Notes: a model not told the origin generated them from the sequence alone. A stretch of DNA of 64,000 nucleotides from Nonomuraea angiospora (GCF_014873145.1 NZ_JADBEK010000001.1:10168001-10232000); one strand, 5' to 3'; positions 1 through 11,584 are shown, numbered from the stretch's first letter. Numbers and translations: made by a program.

Positions 1-698
1 GGCTGGGGGTGGACGAGATCGACGTGGTGGAGTTCACGCTCGACCTGTCGCGGACGAGCCCGGACGACTTCGTCCAGGCCGTGCTGGCCGAGCGGCTGGC
101 GGCGGGCGTCGTCGTGGTGGGCGAGGACTTCCGGTTCGGCCACGAGGCCGGCGGCGACGTCGAGACTTTGCGGACGCTGGGCGACAAGTACGACTTCGAG
201 GTGGAGGCCGTGCCCCTGCTCGACGCCGTCTCCTCGGCCTCGATCCGCGAGCGGATCGTCGCGGGCGACGTCGAGGGCGCCGGTGAGCAGCTCGGGCGGC
301 CGCACCGGGTGGAGGGCGTGGTCGTACGCGGCTACCAGCGCGGACGCCAGCTCGGCTTCCCGACGGCGAACGTCGAGACCCCCCAGCACACCGCCATCCC
401 GGCCGACGGGGTCTACGCGGGATGGCTGGAGTGCGTGCCGATGGCCAACCTGCCCGCGCTCTACCAGGGGGAGCGGTGGCCGGCGGCGATCTCGGTCGGC
501 ACGAATCCGACCTTCGAGGGAGTGCCGCGGACGGTCGAGGCATATGCGCTGGACCGGGATGATCTCGAGCTTTACGGGGTGCACGTCGCGGTCGAATTCC
601 GCGCCCGGCTGCGCGGCAACACGCGATTCGACTCGATCGAGGCGCTGATCGAGCAGATTCACGCCGATGTCGACGCCGCCCGCCGGCTCACGAGCTGA
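1..698 (+). CDS. ribF: Bifunctional riboflavin kinase/FMN adenylyltransferase, 3' part (5' end outside window)
   Basis: Makes FMN from riboflavin and then FAD in the cytoplasm. The frame is already open at base 3, so the gene is cut by the window edge. What remains is the end of the nucleotidyltransferase domain (GEDFRFGHEAGG, then SSASIRERI) followed by the whole riboflavin kinase domain, recognisable from the GFPTANV stretch, the ADGVYAGW segment, the SVGTNPTF segment and a C-terminal LRGNTRFDS. The stop is TGA at 696-698. It lies upstream of rpsO, the usual actinobacterial order. The two-domain fusion is normal for bacteria. Identity is firm; the true start cannot be seen. Confidence 0.95.
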   Translation, partial: LGVDEIDVVEFTLDLSRTSPDDFVQAVLAERLAAGVVVVGEDFRFGHEAGGDVETLRTLGDKYDFEVEAVPLLDAVSSASIRERIVAGDVEGAGEQLGRPHRVEGVVVRGYQRGRQLGFPTANVETPQHTAIPADGVYAGWLECVPMANLPALYQGERWPAAISVGTNPTFEGVPRTVEAYALDRDDLELYGVHVAVEFRARLRGNTRFDSIEALIEQIHADVDAARRLTS

Positions 699-898
699 AA
701 CCCGCGAAATCGCGACGCGGATGAAGCCCGGAAAGGAGCGTCCGAGCACAGCGCGTGAAGTGGTAACCTTGCATGTCGGCTCAGTAGCGGCGCCGCTGCG
801 CGCTGCCCATGACGGCCTTCACGCGGCGACTGTAGGCACGCACGGTCGTTCGCATCTTTTATCACCGTTCGCGCGTGCCCGTAGCTCAAAGGAGAGCC

Positions 899-1168
899 GT
901 GTCCCTCGACACCGCTGCCAAGAAGTCCATCATCGGAGAATACGCGACGGCCGAAGGCGACACCGGGTCGCCCGAGGTGCAGATCGCACTGCTGAGCAAG
1001 CGCATCAGCGAGCTCACCGAGCACCTGAAGACGCACAAGCACGACCACCACAGCCGTCGTGGCCTGCTTCTGCTCGTCGGTCGCCGGCGTCGCCTGCTGA
1101 AGTACCTGCAGAAGGTCGACATCCAGCGCTACCGCTCGCTCATCGAGCGGCTCGGCCTGCGCCGATAG
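899..1168 (+). CDS. rpsO: 30S ribosomal protein S15
   Basis: Small-subunit primary rRNA-binding protein that binds 16S rRNA at the three-way junction. I chose the GTG at 899 because it gives 89 residues, the family length, and follows a good ribosome binding site (AAAGGAGAG at 888-896). An in-frame upstream ATG at 875 would overlap that site. Typical S15 landmarks are the [15 protein letters not shown] segment, the [19 protein letters not shown] segment and the C-terminal [13 protein letters not shown] strong hairpin follows the stop, so the gene is probably a separate transcription unit from pnp. Confidence 0.98.
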   Translation: MSLDTAAKKSIIGEYATAEGDTGSPEVQIALLSKRISELTEHLKTHKHDHHSRRGLLLLVGRRRRLLKYLQKVDIQRYRSLIERLGLRR

Positions 1169-1173
1169 CATGA

Positions 1174-1201
1174 AAGGGAGCGGCGAACGCGCCGCTCCCT
1201 T
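1174..1201 (+). terminator. Hairpin terminator of rpsO
   Basis: Perfect 12-bp stem (1174-1185 with 1190-1201) and a 4-nt loop (AACG), starting 5 nt after the rpsO stop. It is followed by only a short T-containing tail, as is common in high-GC actinobacteria. Confidence 0.9.
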
Positions 1202-1472
1202 CTCATATGGGTAGAGCCATATGGTCGGATATGTGGCGATGTGGATACGTTGTCACACCTGACCAACAACTGAAGATCCGAGACACACAGCCCCCGCGTC
1301 CGTTCAGCACCATGCGACCCGCGACGCCTGCGGGCCGGTCCTCGGTAGTGGCTTCCGGTAGGAATTTGTCAGTGAAATGAGACCGGGCGCTTCGATCGAA
1401 GACCGGCGCTGCACCTAACGAGGGTGCCGGTGAGAAAAAGGGCGCGGGAGACCGACCACAAGGAGGTCCCCC
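1202..1472. other. rpsO-pnp intergenic region
   Basis: No convincing gene. It begins with a perfect 7-bp inverted repeat, CATATGG/CCATATG at 1204-1210 and 1217-1223, directly behind the rpsO terminator. The 3' end carries the pnp ribosome binding site (AAGGAGG about 1461-1467). The length leaves room for a pnp promoter and leader, but I see no motif strong enough to place them. Confidence 0.5.
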
Positions 1473-3815
1473 GTGGAGGGTGTCCACACCGCTGAAGCCG
1501 TCATAGACAACGGCTCTTTCGGCACGCGTACGATCCGGTTCGAAACCGGCCGTCTCGCGCGCCAGGCGGCTGGCTCCGCCGTCGCCTACCTCGACAACGA
1601 CACGATGGTGCTCTCAGCCACCACCGCGTCGAAGTCCCCGAAGGAGAACTTCGACTTCTTCCCGCTCACCGTCGACGTCGAAGAGCGCATGTACGCCGCG
1701 GGCCGCATCCCCGGCTCGTTCTTCCGGCGTGAGGGCCGTCCCTCCGAGGACGCGATCCTCACCTGCCGCCTGATCGACCGGCCGCTGCGCCCGTCGTTCG
1801 TCAAGGGCCTGCGCAACGAGATCCAGGTCGTCGCCACGGTGATGGCGCTCAACCCCGACCACCTCTACGACGTGGTGGCGATCAACGCCGCGTCGCTGTC
1901 CACCCAGCTCGCCGGGCTGCCGTTCTCCGGCCCGATCGGCGGCGTGCGCGTCGCGCTGATCGACGGCCAGTGGGTGGCGTTCCCGACGCACCACGAGCTG
2001 GAGCGGGCCACGTTCGACATGGTCGTCGCGGGCCGCGTGCTCCAGGACGGCGACGTCGCGATCATGATGGTCGAGGCCGAGTCCACCAGGGACACGCTGA
2101 AGCTGGTCGCCGAGGGGGCCGTCGCGCCCACCGAGGAGACCGTCGCGCAGGGCCTGGACGCCGCCAAGCCGTTCATCAAGGTGCTGTGCGAGGCCCAGTC
2201 GCGCATCGCGCAGGTCGCGGCCAAGGAGACGGCCGAATACCCGGTCTTCCTCGACTACCAGGAGGACGTCTACGCCGCGGTCGAGGCCGCGGTGAAGACG
2301 GAGCTGGCCGCCGCGCTGACCATCGCGGGCAAGCAGGAGCGCGAGAACGAGCTGGACAAGGTCAAGGCGCTGGCCGCCGAGAAGCTCCTGCCCGAGTTCG
2401 AGGGGCGCGAGAAGGAGATCTCCGCCGCGTTCCGCTCGGTGATGAAGAAGCTCATGCGCGAGCGGGTCGTCAACGAGGGCATTCGCATCGACGGCCGCGG
2501 CACCAAGGACATCCGCGCCCTGTCGGCCGAGGTCCACGTGGTGCCCCGCGTGCACGGCTCGGCGCTGTTCGAGCGCGGCGAGACCCAGATCCTGGGCATC
2601 ACCACGCTCAACATGCTGCGCATGGAGCAGGTCATCGACACGCTCAACCCTGAGCGGACCAAGCGCTACATGCACAACTACAACTTCCCGCCCTACTCCA
2701 CCGGTGAGACCGGTCGGGTGGGCTCGCCCAAGCGCCGCGAGATCGGTCACGGCGCGCTGGCCGAGCGGGCGCTGATCCCGGTGCTCCCGACCCGCGAGGA
2801 GTTCCCGTACGCCATCCGCCAGGTCTCCGAGGCGCTCGGCTCCAACGGCTCCACCTCGATGGGCTCGGTCTGCGCCTCCACGATGGCGCTGCTGGACGCG
2901 GGCGTGCCGCTCAAGGAGATGGTCGCGGGCATCGCGATGGGCCTGATCGGCGAGGGCGACACGTACGTCACCCTGACCGACATCCTCGGCGCCGAGGACG
3001 CCATGGGCGACATGGACTTCAAGGTCGCCGGCACCAAGGACGTCATCACCGCCCTGCAGCTCGACACCAAGCTCGACGGCATCCCCGCGAGCGTGCTCGC
3101 GGGCGCGCTCAAGCAGGCCAAGGGCGCGCGCCTGGCGATCCTCGACGTGATGCAGGAGGCGATCAACTCTCCGGCGGAGATGAACCCGACCGCGCCGCGC
3201 ATCATCACCATCAAGGTCCCGGTCGACAAGATCGGCGAGGTCATCGGCCCGAAGGGCAAGATGATCAACCAGATCCAGGACGACACGGGCGCCGAGATCA
3301 CCATCGAGGACGACGGCACGATCTACATCGGCGCCACCGACGGCCCGTCGGCCGAGGCGGCCCGTTCGGCGATCAACGCCATCGCCAACCCGCACATGCC
3401 GGAGGTCGGTGAGCGCTACATCGGCACGGTCGTCAAGATCGCGGCCTTCGGCGCGTTCGTCTCGCTCCTGCCCGGCAAGGACGGCCTGCTGCACGTCTCC
3501 CAGATCCGCAAGCTGCACGGCGGCAAGCGCATCGAGAACGTCGAGGACGTCATGAGCGTCGGCGAGAAGATCCAGGTCGAGATCGCCGAGATCGACGCCC
3601 GGGGCAAGCTCTCGCTGGTGCCCGTCGAGGTCATCGAGAAGGAGGCCGCGGAGAAGGAGGCGAAGGCAGCCGCCGCGCCCGCCGAGGGTGGCGACGACAC
3701 CGAGGCCCCGCAGGCCGAGGAGGCCGCCGAGGAGAAGTCGGAGCGCCCCCGCCGCACCCGCACCCGCGTCCGCACCCGCGGCAGCAACGCCGACGGGGAC
3801 GACCGGAACTCGTGA
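1473..3815 (+). CDS. pnp: Polyribonucleotide nucleotidyltransferase (PNPase)
   Basis: Phosphorolytic 3'-5' exoribonuclease; actinobacterial members can also add 3' tails. The 780 residues contain all expected parts in order: RNase PH domain 1 (with [14 protein letters not shown]), the alpha-helical linker, RNase PH domain 2 (with [12 protein letters not shown] and [15 protein letters not shown]), a KH domain ([16 protein letters not shown]) and an S1 domain ([13 protein letters not shown]). A variable acidic then Arg-rich tail of about 60 residues closes it. GTG start at 1473 with AGGAGG just upstream. It stands between rpsO and the M16 peptidase in the conserved order. Confidence 0.98.
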   Translation: MEGVHTAEAVIDNGSFGTRTIRFETGRLARQAAGSAVAYLDNDTMVLSATTASKSPKENFDFFPLTVDVEERMYAAGRIPGSFFRREGRPSEDAILTCRLIDRPLRPSFVKGLRNEIQVVATVMALNPDHLYDVVAINAASLSTQLAGLPFSGPIGGVRVALIDGQWVAFPTHHELERATFDMVVAGRVLQDGDVAIMMVEAESTRDTLKLVAEGAVAPTEETVAQGLDAAKPFIKVLCEAQSRIAQVAAKETAEYPVFLDYQEDVYAAVEAAVKTELAAALTIAGKQERENELDKVKALAAEKLLPEFEGREKEISAAFRSVMKKLMRERVVNEGIRIDGRGTKDIRALSAEVHVVPRVHGSALFERGETQILGITTLNMLRMEQVIDTLNPERTKRYMHNYNFPPYSTGETGRVGSPKRREIGHGALAERALIPVLPTREEFPYAIRQVSEALGSNGSTSMGSVCASTMALLDAGVPLKEMVAGIAMGLIGEGDTYVTLTDILGAEDAMGDMDFKVAGTKDVITALQLDTKLDGIPASVLAGALKQAKGARLAILDVMQEAINSPAEMNPTAPRIITIKVPVDKIGEVIGPKGKMINQIQDDTGAEITIEDDGTIYIGATDGPSAEAARSAINAIANPHMPEVGERYIGTVVKIAAFGAFVSLLPGKDGLLHVSQIRKLHGGKRIENVEDVMSVGEKIQVEIAEIDARGKLSLVPVEVIEKEAAEKEAKAAAAPAEGGDDTEAPQAEEAAEEKSERPRRTRTRVRTRGSNADGDDRNS

Positions 3816-3879
3816 GCGAGCGAAGCGAGGGAACCATCAAACGCAGCACGCTGCTCACGGGGCCGACGAAGGAGGCCCC

Positions 3880-6001
<2,122 letters not shown>

Positions 6002-6027
6002 CCTTCCCGGCCTCGGCAGGGGCCGCA

Positions 6028-6067
6028 CACGACGTGCCCACAACCGTACGGTCGTGGGCACGTCGTG
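6028..6067 (+). terminator. Long hairpin after dapB
   Basis: Inverted repeat with a 14-bp perfect outer stem (6028-6041 with 6054-6067), one A-C mismatch, then about 4 more pairs. No T run. It begins 27 nt after the dapB stop and probably ends that transcript. Confidence 0.85.
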
Positions 6068-6163
6068 AGGAGAGGGGCCCCGGCTCCGCACAGCCGGGCC
6101 TTACGATCATCAACATTAAAATATGAGCGGCGGGATCCGGCTCCACCATGAGATCGTGTCGGC

Positions 6164-6637
6164 ATGGTGCGATGGGCCGAGGCAGGTGAGCTCCCCGGGC
6201 TGACCGCGATCGAGCTGGCGGCGGACAAGCTCTTCGAGCAGGTGGACATCGTTTTCCCGCCCGGCACCACCATGATCGAAGAGGTCGGCGACCCCCTCAG
6301 GGTGCTGGTCGAGGGCACGCCGCCGACGGGGTTCGCGCTGATCGGATGGGTGGACGGCAACCTGCATCTGGAGCAGCTCGCCGTGCATCCCGGCCACATG
6401 CGCCAGGGCATCGGCGGGCGGCTGGTCGCGGCGGTGCTCGACCACGCGCGGGCCGCCGGGGCGCCGGCCGTGACGCTGACGACCTACCGCGACGTGCCCT
6501 GGAACGCGCCGTGGTACACACGGCACGGCTTCTCGGTGCTGGCCGAGGAGGACTGGGGCCCGGAGCTGCGCGCGCTGGTGGAGCACGAGCGGGAGCTGGG
6601 GATCGAGATCGCGCCCCGCGTGGTGATGCGCCACTAG
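6164..6637 (+). CDS. GNAT family N-acetyltransferase
   Basis: 157-residue single-domain acetyl-CoA-dependent acyltransferase. The core GNAT signature is plain: LEQLAVHPGHMRQGIGGRLV (residues about 67-86) gives the acetyl-CoA pyrophosphate-binding loop R/QxxGxG, followed by an NAPWYTRHGF segment typical of motif B. The substrate cannot be predicted. Start ATG 6164. The sequence just before the gene (6115-6124) is locally AT-rich, possibly its promoter. It converges on the AAC(3)-like gene. Confidence 0.88.
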   Translation: MVRWAEAGELPGLTAIELAADKLFEQVDIVFPPGTTMIEEVGDPLRVLVEGTPPTGFALIGWVDGNLHLEQLAVHPGHMRQGIGGRLVAAVLDHARAAGAPAVTLTTYRDVPWNAPWYTRHGFSVLAEEDWGPELRALVEHERELGIEIAPRVVMRH

Positions 6638-6712
6638 CCGGGAGCCGTGATCAGGGATGCCGTCGTCAGGGGCCGCCGTGCTCGGGAGTGTGGCGCTTCC
6701 CTGCCGCTCTGG

Positions 6713-7504
6713 TCAGGGGCGTGGCGCGCGGTTGGCGGCGAACCAGGCGGCGGCGTAGTCGACGGCGGCGACCAGCGGGAACAACCGGCCCCGCGCCGCG
6801 CCGACCGGGCCACACCGTACGTCACCGGCCCGCTCGAAGTCGGCCCCCAGCCGCGCGAAGTCGCTGTCGTCCACCTGCACGTCCTCGAACTCGCACCACG
6901 CCCGCCCCTCCCCGTCGTCCACCACCGCGCGGTAGCCGCGGCGCGGCGGATCCGGGCGGTAGCGGTATTCGGCCAGGTGAAACGCGGTGCACTTGTCGTA
7001 GCCGACACCGAGCAGCAGGACGAGGGCGCCGGCCTCGTAGAGCCTGGCCAGCGGGGACCGCTCGCCCAGGAGACAGTCGCGGGCGTGGTCGCCGGTGATG
7101 CGCGCCGCCTGCGGGCCCACCGCGGCGAAGGACGTCTGCGGGTGGGCGCTGCGACGGGCGTCCGGCGAGGTGCGTACGCACTCGGGGATCCGGCCCATCC
7201 GTACGGACGGGGTGGAGCCGGGGTCGTAGGCGGGCATCCTCGACCGGAAGGCCTCGGCCTCCTCGGCCGTCATCCCGGCCACGGCGGCCCGGTAGGCGGG
7301 GGAGGTGTCGGAGTTGGCCGAGGTGCCGGTGGGCACCGTGAGCGTGCCGTCCGGCCCCAGCGACTCCCTGAGCGCGGCGACCACGGTGTGCTCCCCGCCC
7401 TCGACCCGGCCGATGCTGCTGAGCGAGGAGTGCAGCAGCACCACCTGCCCCGGCTCGACGCCCAGAGCGGCGAAATCCCGCCTCAGACGGGCATGATTCA
7501 CCAT
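6713..7504 (-). CDS. Aminoglycoside 3-N-acetyltransferase-like protein, AAC(3) family
   Basis: 263 residues of the antibiotic-NAT fold. Family landmarks are LLHSSLSSIGRVEGG near the N terminus, LTVPTGT, the HPQTSFAAVGPQA segment and LLLGVGYDKCTAFHLAE, where the family's acetyl-CoA and catalytic residues lie. Many chromosomal members in actinobacteria do not confer resistance, so resistance is not implied. Start ATG 7504 is 11 nt downstream of the stop of the deaminase gene, so the two are probably co-transcribed. A longer open frame upstream of 7504 is only a shadow of the deaminase. Confidence 0.85.
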   Translation of the reverse strand: MVNHARLRRDFAALGVEPGQVVLLHSSLSSIGRVEGGEHTVVAALRESLGPDGTLTVPTGTSANSDTSPAYRAAVAGMTAEEAEAFRSRMPAYDPGSTPSVRMGRIPECVRTSPDARRSAHPQTSFAAVGPQAARITGDHARDCLLGERSPLARLYEAGALVLLLGVGYDKCTAFHLAEYRYRPDPPRRGYRAVVDDGEGRAWCEFEDVQVDDSDFARLGADFERAGDVRCGPVGAARGRLFPLVAAVDYAAAWFAANRAPRP

Positions 7505-7515
7505 GGGGAACGGCG

Positions 7516-8523
7516 TCAGCCGGCGGCGGCGAGGTAGGCGTCCACCTCGGCCAGGTAGGCGTCCTTGAGGTGCCGGGGGAGCCAGGTGATCTCGAAGGCG
7601 TTGCGTTCGAGCCGGGCCAGCTCCTCGCGGTTCAGCTGGAGCGCGCCCTGCAGCGCCTCGAGGTTTTCCCCCACGTAACCCGCGAAATAGGCGGGGTCGT
7701 CGGAGTTGATCGTCACGCGCACGCCCAGGTCCATCAGCCTGCGGATGCCCTCGGCCTTCATCGAGTCGGTGACGTAGCCGTTGGAGATCGGGCAGCAGGT
7801 CAGCCCCATGCCTCGCTCCAGGACGACCTCCACGAGCCGCTGGTCCTCCAGGATGTTGACGCCGTGGTCGATGCGGTTGACGCCGATGTCCTCGACGGCC
7901 TGGCGAATGTGCTCGATCGAGTTTTCCTGGTCGACGTCGCAGTGCATGGTCAGGAGATAGCCCTCCTGCCTGGCACGCTCGTACACCGCCGCGAACTTGA
8001 CCGGCGGGTTGCCCTTCTCGTCGGAGTCGAGCCCGACGCCCACGATCCACTCCTTGTACGGCAGCGACTCCAGCAGCGTCGCCATCGCGTATTCGGCCTG
8101 GAAGTCACGCAGGAAGCACATGATGAGCTGCGCCCGCACCCCGAGCCGCGCCTCCGCGTCCATCAGCGCCCGCCGCAGCCCGCGGATCACCACGTCGAAC
8201 GGCACGCCGCGCGAGGTGTGGGCCTGCGGGTCGAAGAAGATCTCGGCGTAGCGGACGTTCTGCTCGGCGGCCTTGCTCAGGTAGGCCATGGCCAGGTCGT
8301 AGAAGTCGGGCTCGGTGCGCAGGACCTGCATGCCCTCGTAGTAGACCGTGAGGAACGACGGCAGGCTGTCGAAGGCGTAGGCCGCACGCATCTCCTCGAC
8401 GGACGAGTACGGCAGCTCCAGGCCGTTGCGCCCGGCCAGCTCGAACTTGAGCTCGGGCTCCAGCGTGCCCTCGATGTGCAGATGCAGCTCGCACTTGGGC
8501 AGCCCCGCGATGAAGTCCTTCAC
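7516..8523 (-). CDS. Adenine deaminase-like amidohydrolase (adenosine/adenine deaminase family)
   Basis: 335-residue zinc TIM-barrel deaminase. Metal ligands are visible as HLH in CELHLHIEGTLEPE (His 14 and 16), the MHCDV histidine, and the Asp pair in NSDDPAYF. The signatures HIEGTLEPE and SDDPAYFAGYVGEN are those I associate with the adenine-deaminase branch (Aah1-like and Pseudomonas-type) more than with adenosine deaminase, which usually has HLDGSLRP. Substrate preference is inference; it may be annotated elsewhere simply as adenosine deaminase. GTG start at 8523. It lies 10 nt downstream of menA on the same strand. Confidence 0.88.
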   Translation of the reverse strand: MKDFIAGLPKCELHLHIEGTLEPELKFELAGRNGLELPYSSVEEMRAAYAFDSLPSFLTVYYEGMQVLRTEPDFYDLAMAYLSKAAEQNVRYAEIFFDPQAHTSRGVPFDVVIRGLRRALMDAEARLGVRAQLIMCFLRDFQAEYAMATLLESLPYKEWIVGVGLDSDEKGNPPVKFAAVYERARQEGYLLTMHCDVDQENSIEHIRQAVEDIGVNRIDHGVNILEDQRLVEVVLERGMGLTCCPISNGYVTDSMKAEGIRRLMDLGVRVTINSDDPAYFAGYVGENLEALQGALQLNREELARLERNAFEITWLPRHLKDAYLAEVDAYLAAAG

Positions 8524-8533
8524 AGGCCCAAGC

Positions 8534-9409
8534 TTAGAAGACGATCGCCAGCCCCACGGCGAACAGGAGCCCGTACGCCATCTGCAGCTTGCCCGTCTGC
8601 TGCAGCACCGCGATCAGCGCGGGGCCCACGGCCTTGCCCAGCACGGTCCTGATCGGGCTGACCGCCAGCGGCGCGGCCAGCAGCACGAGCGCGGCCCACG
8701 GCGTCACCGCGACCATCGCCAGCGCCACCACGAACGGCACCACCTGGCAGGCCACATAGAGCGCGCGGGTGCGCTCGGCCCCCAGCACCACGGCCAGCGT
8801 GCGCTTGCCGGCCTGGCCGTCCGTGCCGACGTCGCGCAGGTTGTTGACCACGAGCATCGAGCACGAGAGCAGCCCCACCGGGATCGAGGCGAAGAACGCC
8901 GGCCAGCTCAGCGACTCGGTCTGCACATATGCCGTGCCCACCACGGGGACGACCCCGAAGAAGACGAACACGGCGATCTCGCCCAGCCCGCGGTAGCCGT
9001 ACGGGCGCTTGCCGCCGGTGTAGAACCAGGCGGCGGCGATGCACGCCGCTCCCACCAGCAGGATCCACCACGCCCGCGTGACGACGACCAGGATCAGCCC
9101 CAGCACCGCCGCGACCGCGAAGCAGCCCAGCGCGGCCACCAGCACGTCACGCGGGCTCGCCGCGCGCGAGCCCACCAGCCGCATCGGGCCGACCCGCTGG
9201 TCGTCGGTGCCGCGGACGCCGTCGCTGTAGTCGTTGGCGTAGTTGACGCCGATCTGCAGCGACAGCGCCACCAGCAGCGCCAGCACCGCCCGCCACCACA
9301 CGAAGCCGCCCTCGCCGATCGCCACGCCCGTGCCCACCATGACGGGCACGACGGCGTTGGGGAGAGTGCGCGGGCGGGCGCCCGCGATCCACTGGGCAGG
9401 GGTTGCCAT
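8534..9409 (-). CDS. menA: 1,4-dihydroxy-2-naphthoate polyprenyltransferase
   Basis: Membrane prenyltransferase that attaches the isoprenoid tail to 1,4-dihydroxy-2-naphthoate to form demethylmenaquinone. The 291 residues show the first Asp-rich motif NYANDYSDGVRGTD and the second LVVNNLRDVGTDGQAGKRTL, separated by hydrophobic stretches consistent with 8-9 membrane helices typical of UbiA enzymes. The N-terminal WIAGARPRTLPNAVVPV is typical of actinobacterial MenA. It is the second gene of a minus-strand run (GNAT, menA, deaminase, AAC(3)-like) with gaps of 10-16 nt, suggesting one transcript. No other men genes are in the window. Confidence 0.94.
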   Translation of the reverse strand: MATPAQWIAGARPRTLPNAVVPVMVGTGVAIGEGGFVWWRAVLALLVALSLQIGVNYANDYSDGVRGTDDQRVGPMRLVGSRAASPRDVLVAALGCFAVAAVLGLILVVVTRAWWILLVGAACIAAAWFYTGGKRPYGYRGLGEIAVFVFFGVVPVVGTAYVQTESLSWPAFFASIPVGLLSCSMLVVNNLRDVGTDGQAGKRTLAVVLGAERTRALYVACQVVPFVVALAMVAVTPWAALVLLAAPLAVSPIRTVLGKAVGPALIAVLQQTGKLQMAYGLLFAVGLAIVF

Positions 9410-9425
9410 GTCTGTCGTTCGTCCT

Positions 9426-10034
9426 CTAGCTGATGTCCGTCGTGAGCCTGATCATCCGGATCGGACGGCCCATGTCGAGCACGCGTTCGGCCATGTCCTC
9501 GCCCCAGCCGGCCGACTCCAGGAAGCCCAGCACCGCGTAGTTGTCGGCGAACACCCAGGTGACGATCTGCCGGAAGCCGTCCTCACGCAGGTAGTCGACG
9601 GTCGCGTTGAGCAGCCGGCTGCCGTGGCCCCGGCGTACGAAATCGGGGTCGACCAGCAGCGTCAGCATCTCGGCCACCACGGTGGGATCCAGGTCGGGAT
9701 CCTCGGCGGGAGCGTGGGAGGCCAGCCCCACCACGCGTTCGCCACCCCGGGGGGTGGTCAGGGCGGCGCTGCCGCCCGCGCCGAGGGCGGGAAAGCCCTC
9801 GGTGTCGAGGATGGTCTCCACCGCCACCAGGACCCGGTGCCTGGGGGTGGGCGGGGCCACGATCGCCTCGTCCCACTGGCGCAGCCACATCTTCTCGGCC
9901 GCCGCGCCTGTCATCTGCTCGAGTGGCCCCTCGGGGAGGAAATCCCGATAGCCGTAACGCCAGGCGCGGATCTGACAATTCGCAACCTGGAGCACATCCT
10001 CGCGCCGGGCCGCCCGGACGCCTACGTCTGCCAT
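9426..10034 (-). CDS. GNAT family N-acetyltransferase
   Basis: 202 residues. GNAT features are the EMLTLLVDPDFVRRGHGSRLL segment (acetyl-CoA-binding loop RxxGxG) and a C-terminal AVLGFLESAGW. I chose ATG 10034 because a GAAGGAGCGG ribosome binding site precedes it; an in-frame ATG 36 nt upstream lacks one. It is the first gene of the run that includes menA. A perfect dyad (10081-10095) lies about 46 nt upstream of the start. Substrate unknown. Confidence 0.87.
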   Translation of the reverse strand: MADVGVRAARREDVLQVANCQIRAWRYGYRDFLPEGPLEQMTGAAAEKMWLRQWDEAIVAPPTPRHRVLVAVETILDTEGFPALGAGGSAALTTPRGGERVVGLASHAPAEDPDLDPTVVAEMLTLLVDPDFVRRGHGSRLLNATVDYLREDGFRQIVTWVFADNYAVLGFLESAGWGEDMAERVLDMGRPIRMIRLTTDIS

Positions 10035-10080
10035 CTCGGCCCGCTCCTTCGCCTGCCGTCCATGCCACAAGGCACGAGTT

Positions 10081-10095
10081 ACACCGTATCGGTGT
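10081..10095. promoter_or_regulatory. Palindromic operator candidate upstream of the GNAT-menA run
   Basis: ACACCG-TAT-CGGTGT is a perfect 6-bp dyad with a 3-bp centre, between the MocR gene and the GNAT gene that starts at 10034 and is read leftward. Position and symmetry suit a repressor site; the cognate protein is not known. Confidence 0.45.
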
Positions 10096-10152
10096 TTGAC
10101 CCTTGGAGACGACGCGAACCCCTCTTCGCCGCCGATCTCGCCCAGAGCTTCA

Positions 10153-11559
10153 TCAGCCGGTCCGGGTCACCTCGGCCGCCGCCCGGGCGAGTCGCCGTAC
10201 CCCTTCGTGCAACTCGGCCAGATGGGCGGCGGCGATGTGCGTCACCCGGATCCTCGGCCCCGGCGGCTCCGACGGGTAGTACAGCCTGCCGGGACTCACC
10301 AGCGCGCCGTTCCGCCTGGCCGCCTCGACCAGCGCGTTCTCGTCGACCTCGGCGGGCAGGCGCACCCACAGGTGCATCCCGCCGATGGGCAGCAGGTGCA
10401 CCTCCGCCTGCGGCAGGTGGGTGGCCAGCGCGGCCGCGAGGGCGTCGCGCCTGGTCCTGATCTCGCTGTGCACCGCCGCCAGATGTCGCTGCCAGGCCGG
10501 CGACCCCACGAACTCCAGCGCCGTCTCCTGCAGCGGCCGCGCCACGAAGAACGACTCCACGAGCTGGCTCGCCCGCAGCCGGTGCCCGGCGGGCCCTCTG
10601 GCGATCACGGCCGCGACCCGCATGCTCGGCGACAGGATCTTCGTCAGCGATCTCACGTGGACGACGGTGCCGTGCTGGTCCATGGAGGCCAGGGACGCCG
10701 GCGCCTGCTCGGTCAGGTAGCGCGCGAAGTCGTCCTCGACCACGAACGCCCCCGCCGCCCTGGCCACCTGCAGCACCTGCTCCCTGCGCTCCACCGGCAG
10801 GGTGGCCCCCGTCGGGTTCTGCAGGGTGGGCTGGCAGAAGAAGACCCTTGCCCCCGTGACGGCGAACGCCTCGGCCAGCAGCTCAGGGCGTACGCCGTCC
10901 CGGTCGACGGGCACGGCCGTGGGCCGCAGCCCCGCCGCCCTGGCCGCCGCGAGCGCGCCCGGGTAGGTGGGCGTCTCGACCAGCACCGGCGTGCCCGGAG
11001 CCGCCAGCGCCCGGAACGCATGAGTGAGCGCCGCCTGCCCGCCGCTCACGATCAGCGCGTCGGCGGCGGTCACGTCGCCCCCGGTCTGCCTCGCGAACCA
11101 CCTGCGCAGCTCCTGAAGCCCCGCCAGGGGCGGCATGGCCCACGCGTCCGGCCTGCGCACCGCCCGCGCCGCCGCGGCCCCCAGCTGCTTGTCAGGCCGC
11201 AGGCCCGCCGGCAGATACCCGCCGGTGAGGGGCACGACCCCGTCGGCCGCCGCCCCCAGCAAAGTCGCCACGGGCTCCTCGTCGACCACCCGGTCCCCGA
11301 GCGCCACGGTCTGCCACGAGAGATCGACCGCCTCCTGCGCGGCGGCCACCTGAGGGGTCACGAACACCCCGCTGCCGGGCCGCGCGACCACCCTGCCCTC
11401 GGCGGCCAGCTGCCCGATGGCCCTGGACACGGTGACGGGGGAGACGTTGTGCCGCCGCATGATCTCCCGGCTGGACGGCAGCCGAGCCCCGGGGCCCAAC
11501 CGGCCGGCCTCTTCGCGCAGTATCGCGGCGATCTGGGCGATACTGCTATCGTTGTCCAT
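10153..11559 (-). CDS. MocR-type regulator (GntR winged helix fused to a PLP aminotransferase-like domain)
   Basis: 468 residues. An N-terminal GntR DNA-binding domain (about 1-75; ARLPSSREIMRRHNVSPVTVSRAIGQL, ending GSGVFVTP) is followed by a fold-type-I aminotransferase domain. PLP-site features include SGGQAALTHAF, FCQPTLQNPTGATLP, VVEDDFARYL and HVRSLTKILSPSMRVA, where the Lys of SLTK is the Schiff-base position. Regulators of this class sense PLP or amino-acid adducts. The gene is divergent from an EamA exporter and probably controls it. The start ATG at 11559 lacks a Shine-Dalgarno and has a -10-like TATTCT 8 nt upstream, suggesting a leaderless message. Confidence 0.92.
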   Translation of the reverse strand: MDNDSSIAQIAAILREEAGRLGPGARLPSSREIMRRHNVSPVTVSRAIGQLAAEGRVVARPGSGVFVTPQVAAAQEAVDLSWQTVALGDRVVDEEPVATLLGAAADGVVPLTGGYLPAGLRPDKQLGAAAARAVRRPDAWAMPPLAGLQELRRWFARQTGGDVTAADALIVSGGQAALTHAFRALAAPGTPVLVETPTYPGALAAARAAGLRPTAVPVDRDGVRPELLAEAFAVTGARVFFCQPTLQNPTGATLPVERREQVLQVARAAGAFVVEDDFARYLTEQAPASLASMDQHGTVVHVRSLTKILSPSMRVAAVIARGPAGHRLRASQLVESFFVARPLQETALEFVGSPAWQRHLAAVHSEIRTRRDALAAALATHLPQAEVHLLPIGGMHLWVRLPAEVDENALVEAARRNGALVSPGRLYYPSEPPGPRIRVTHIAAAHLAELHEGVRRLARAAAEVTRTG

Positions 11560-11584
11560 GAAGAGACAGAATAGCGCTACTGCT
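11541..11584. promoter_or_regulatory. MocR operator candidate: direct repeat TACTGCT
   Basis: TACTGCT occurs at 11541-11547 and 11578-11584, 37 bp apart, straddling the MocR start codon and the start of the divergent exporter's control region. MocR/GabR proteins are known to bind widely spaced direct repeats. The pairing with this regulator is inference. Confidence 0.4.

Noticed and set aside
879..896. GCCCGTAGCTCAAAGGAGAG resembles the 5' end of a tRNA
   Set aside because: No anticodon arm or matching 3' half follows; the segment is the rpsO ribosome binding region.
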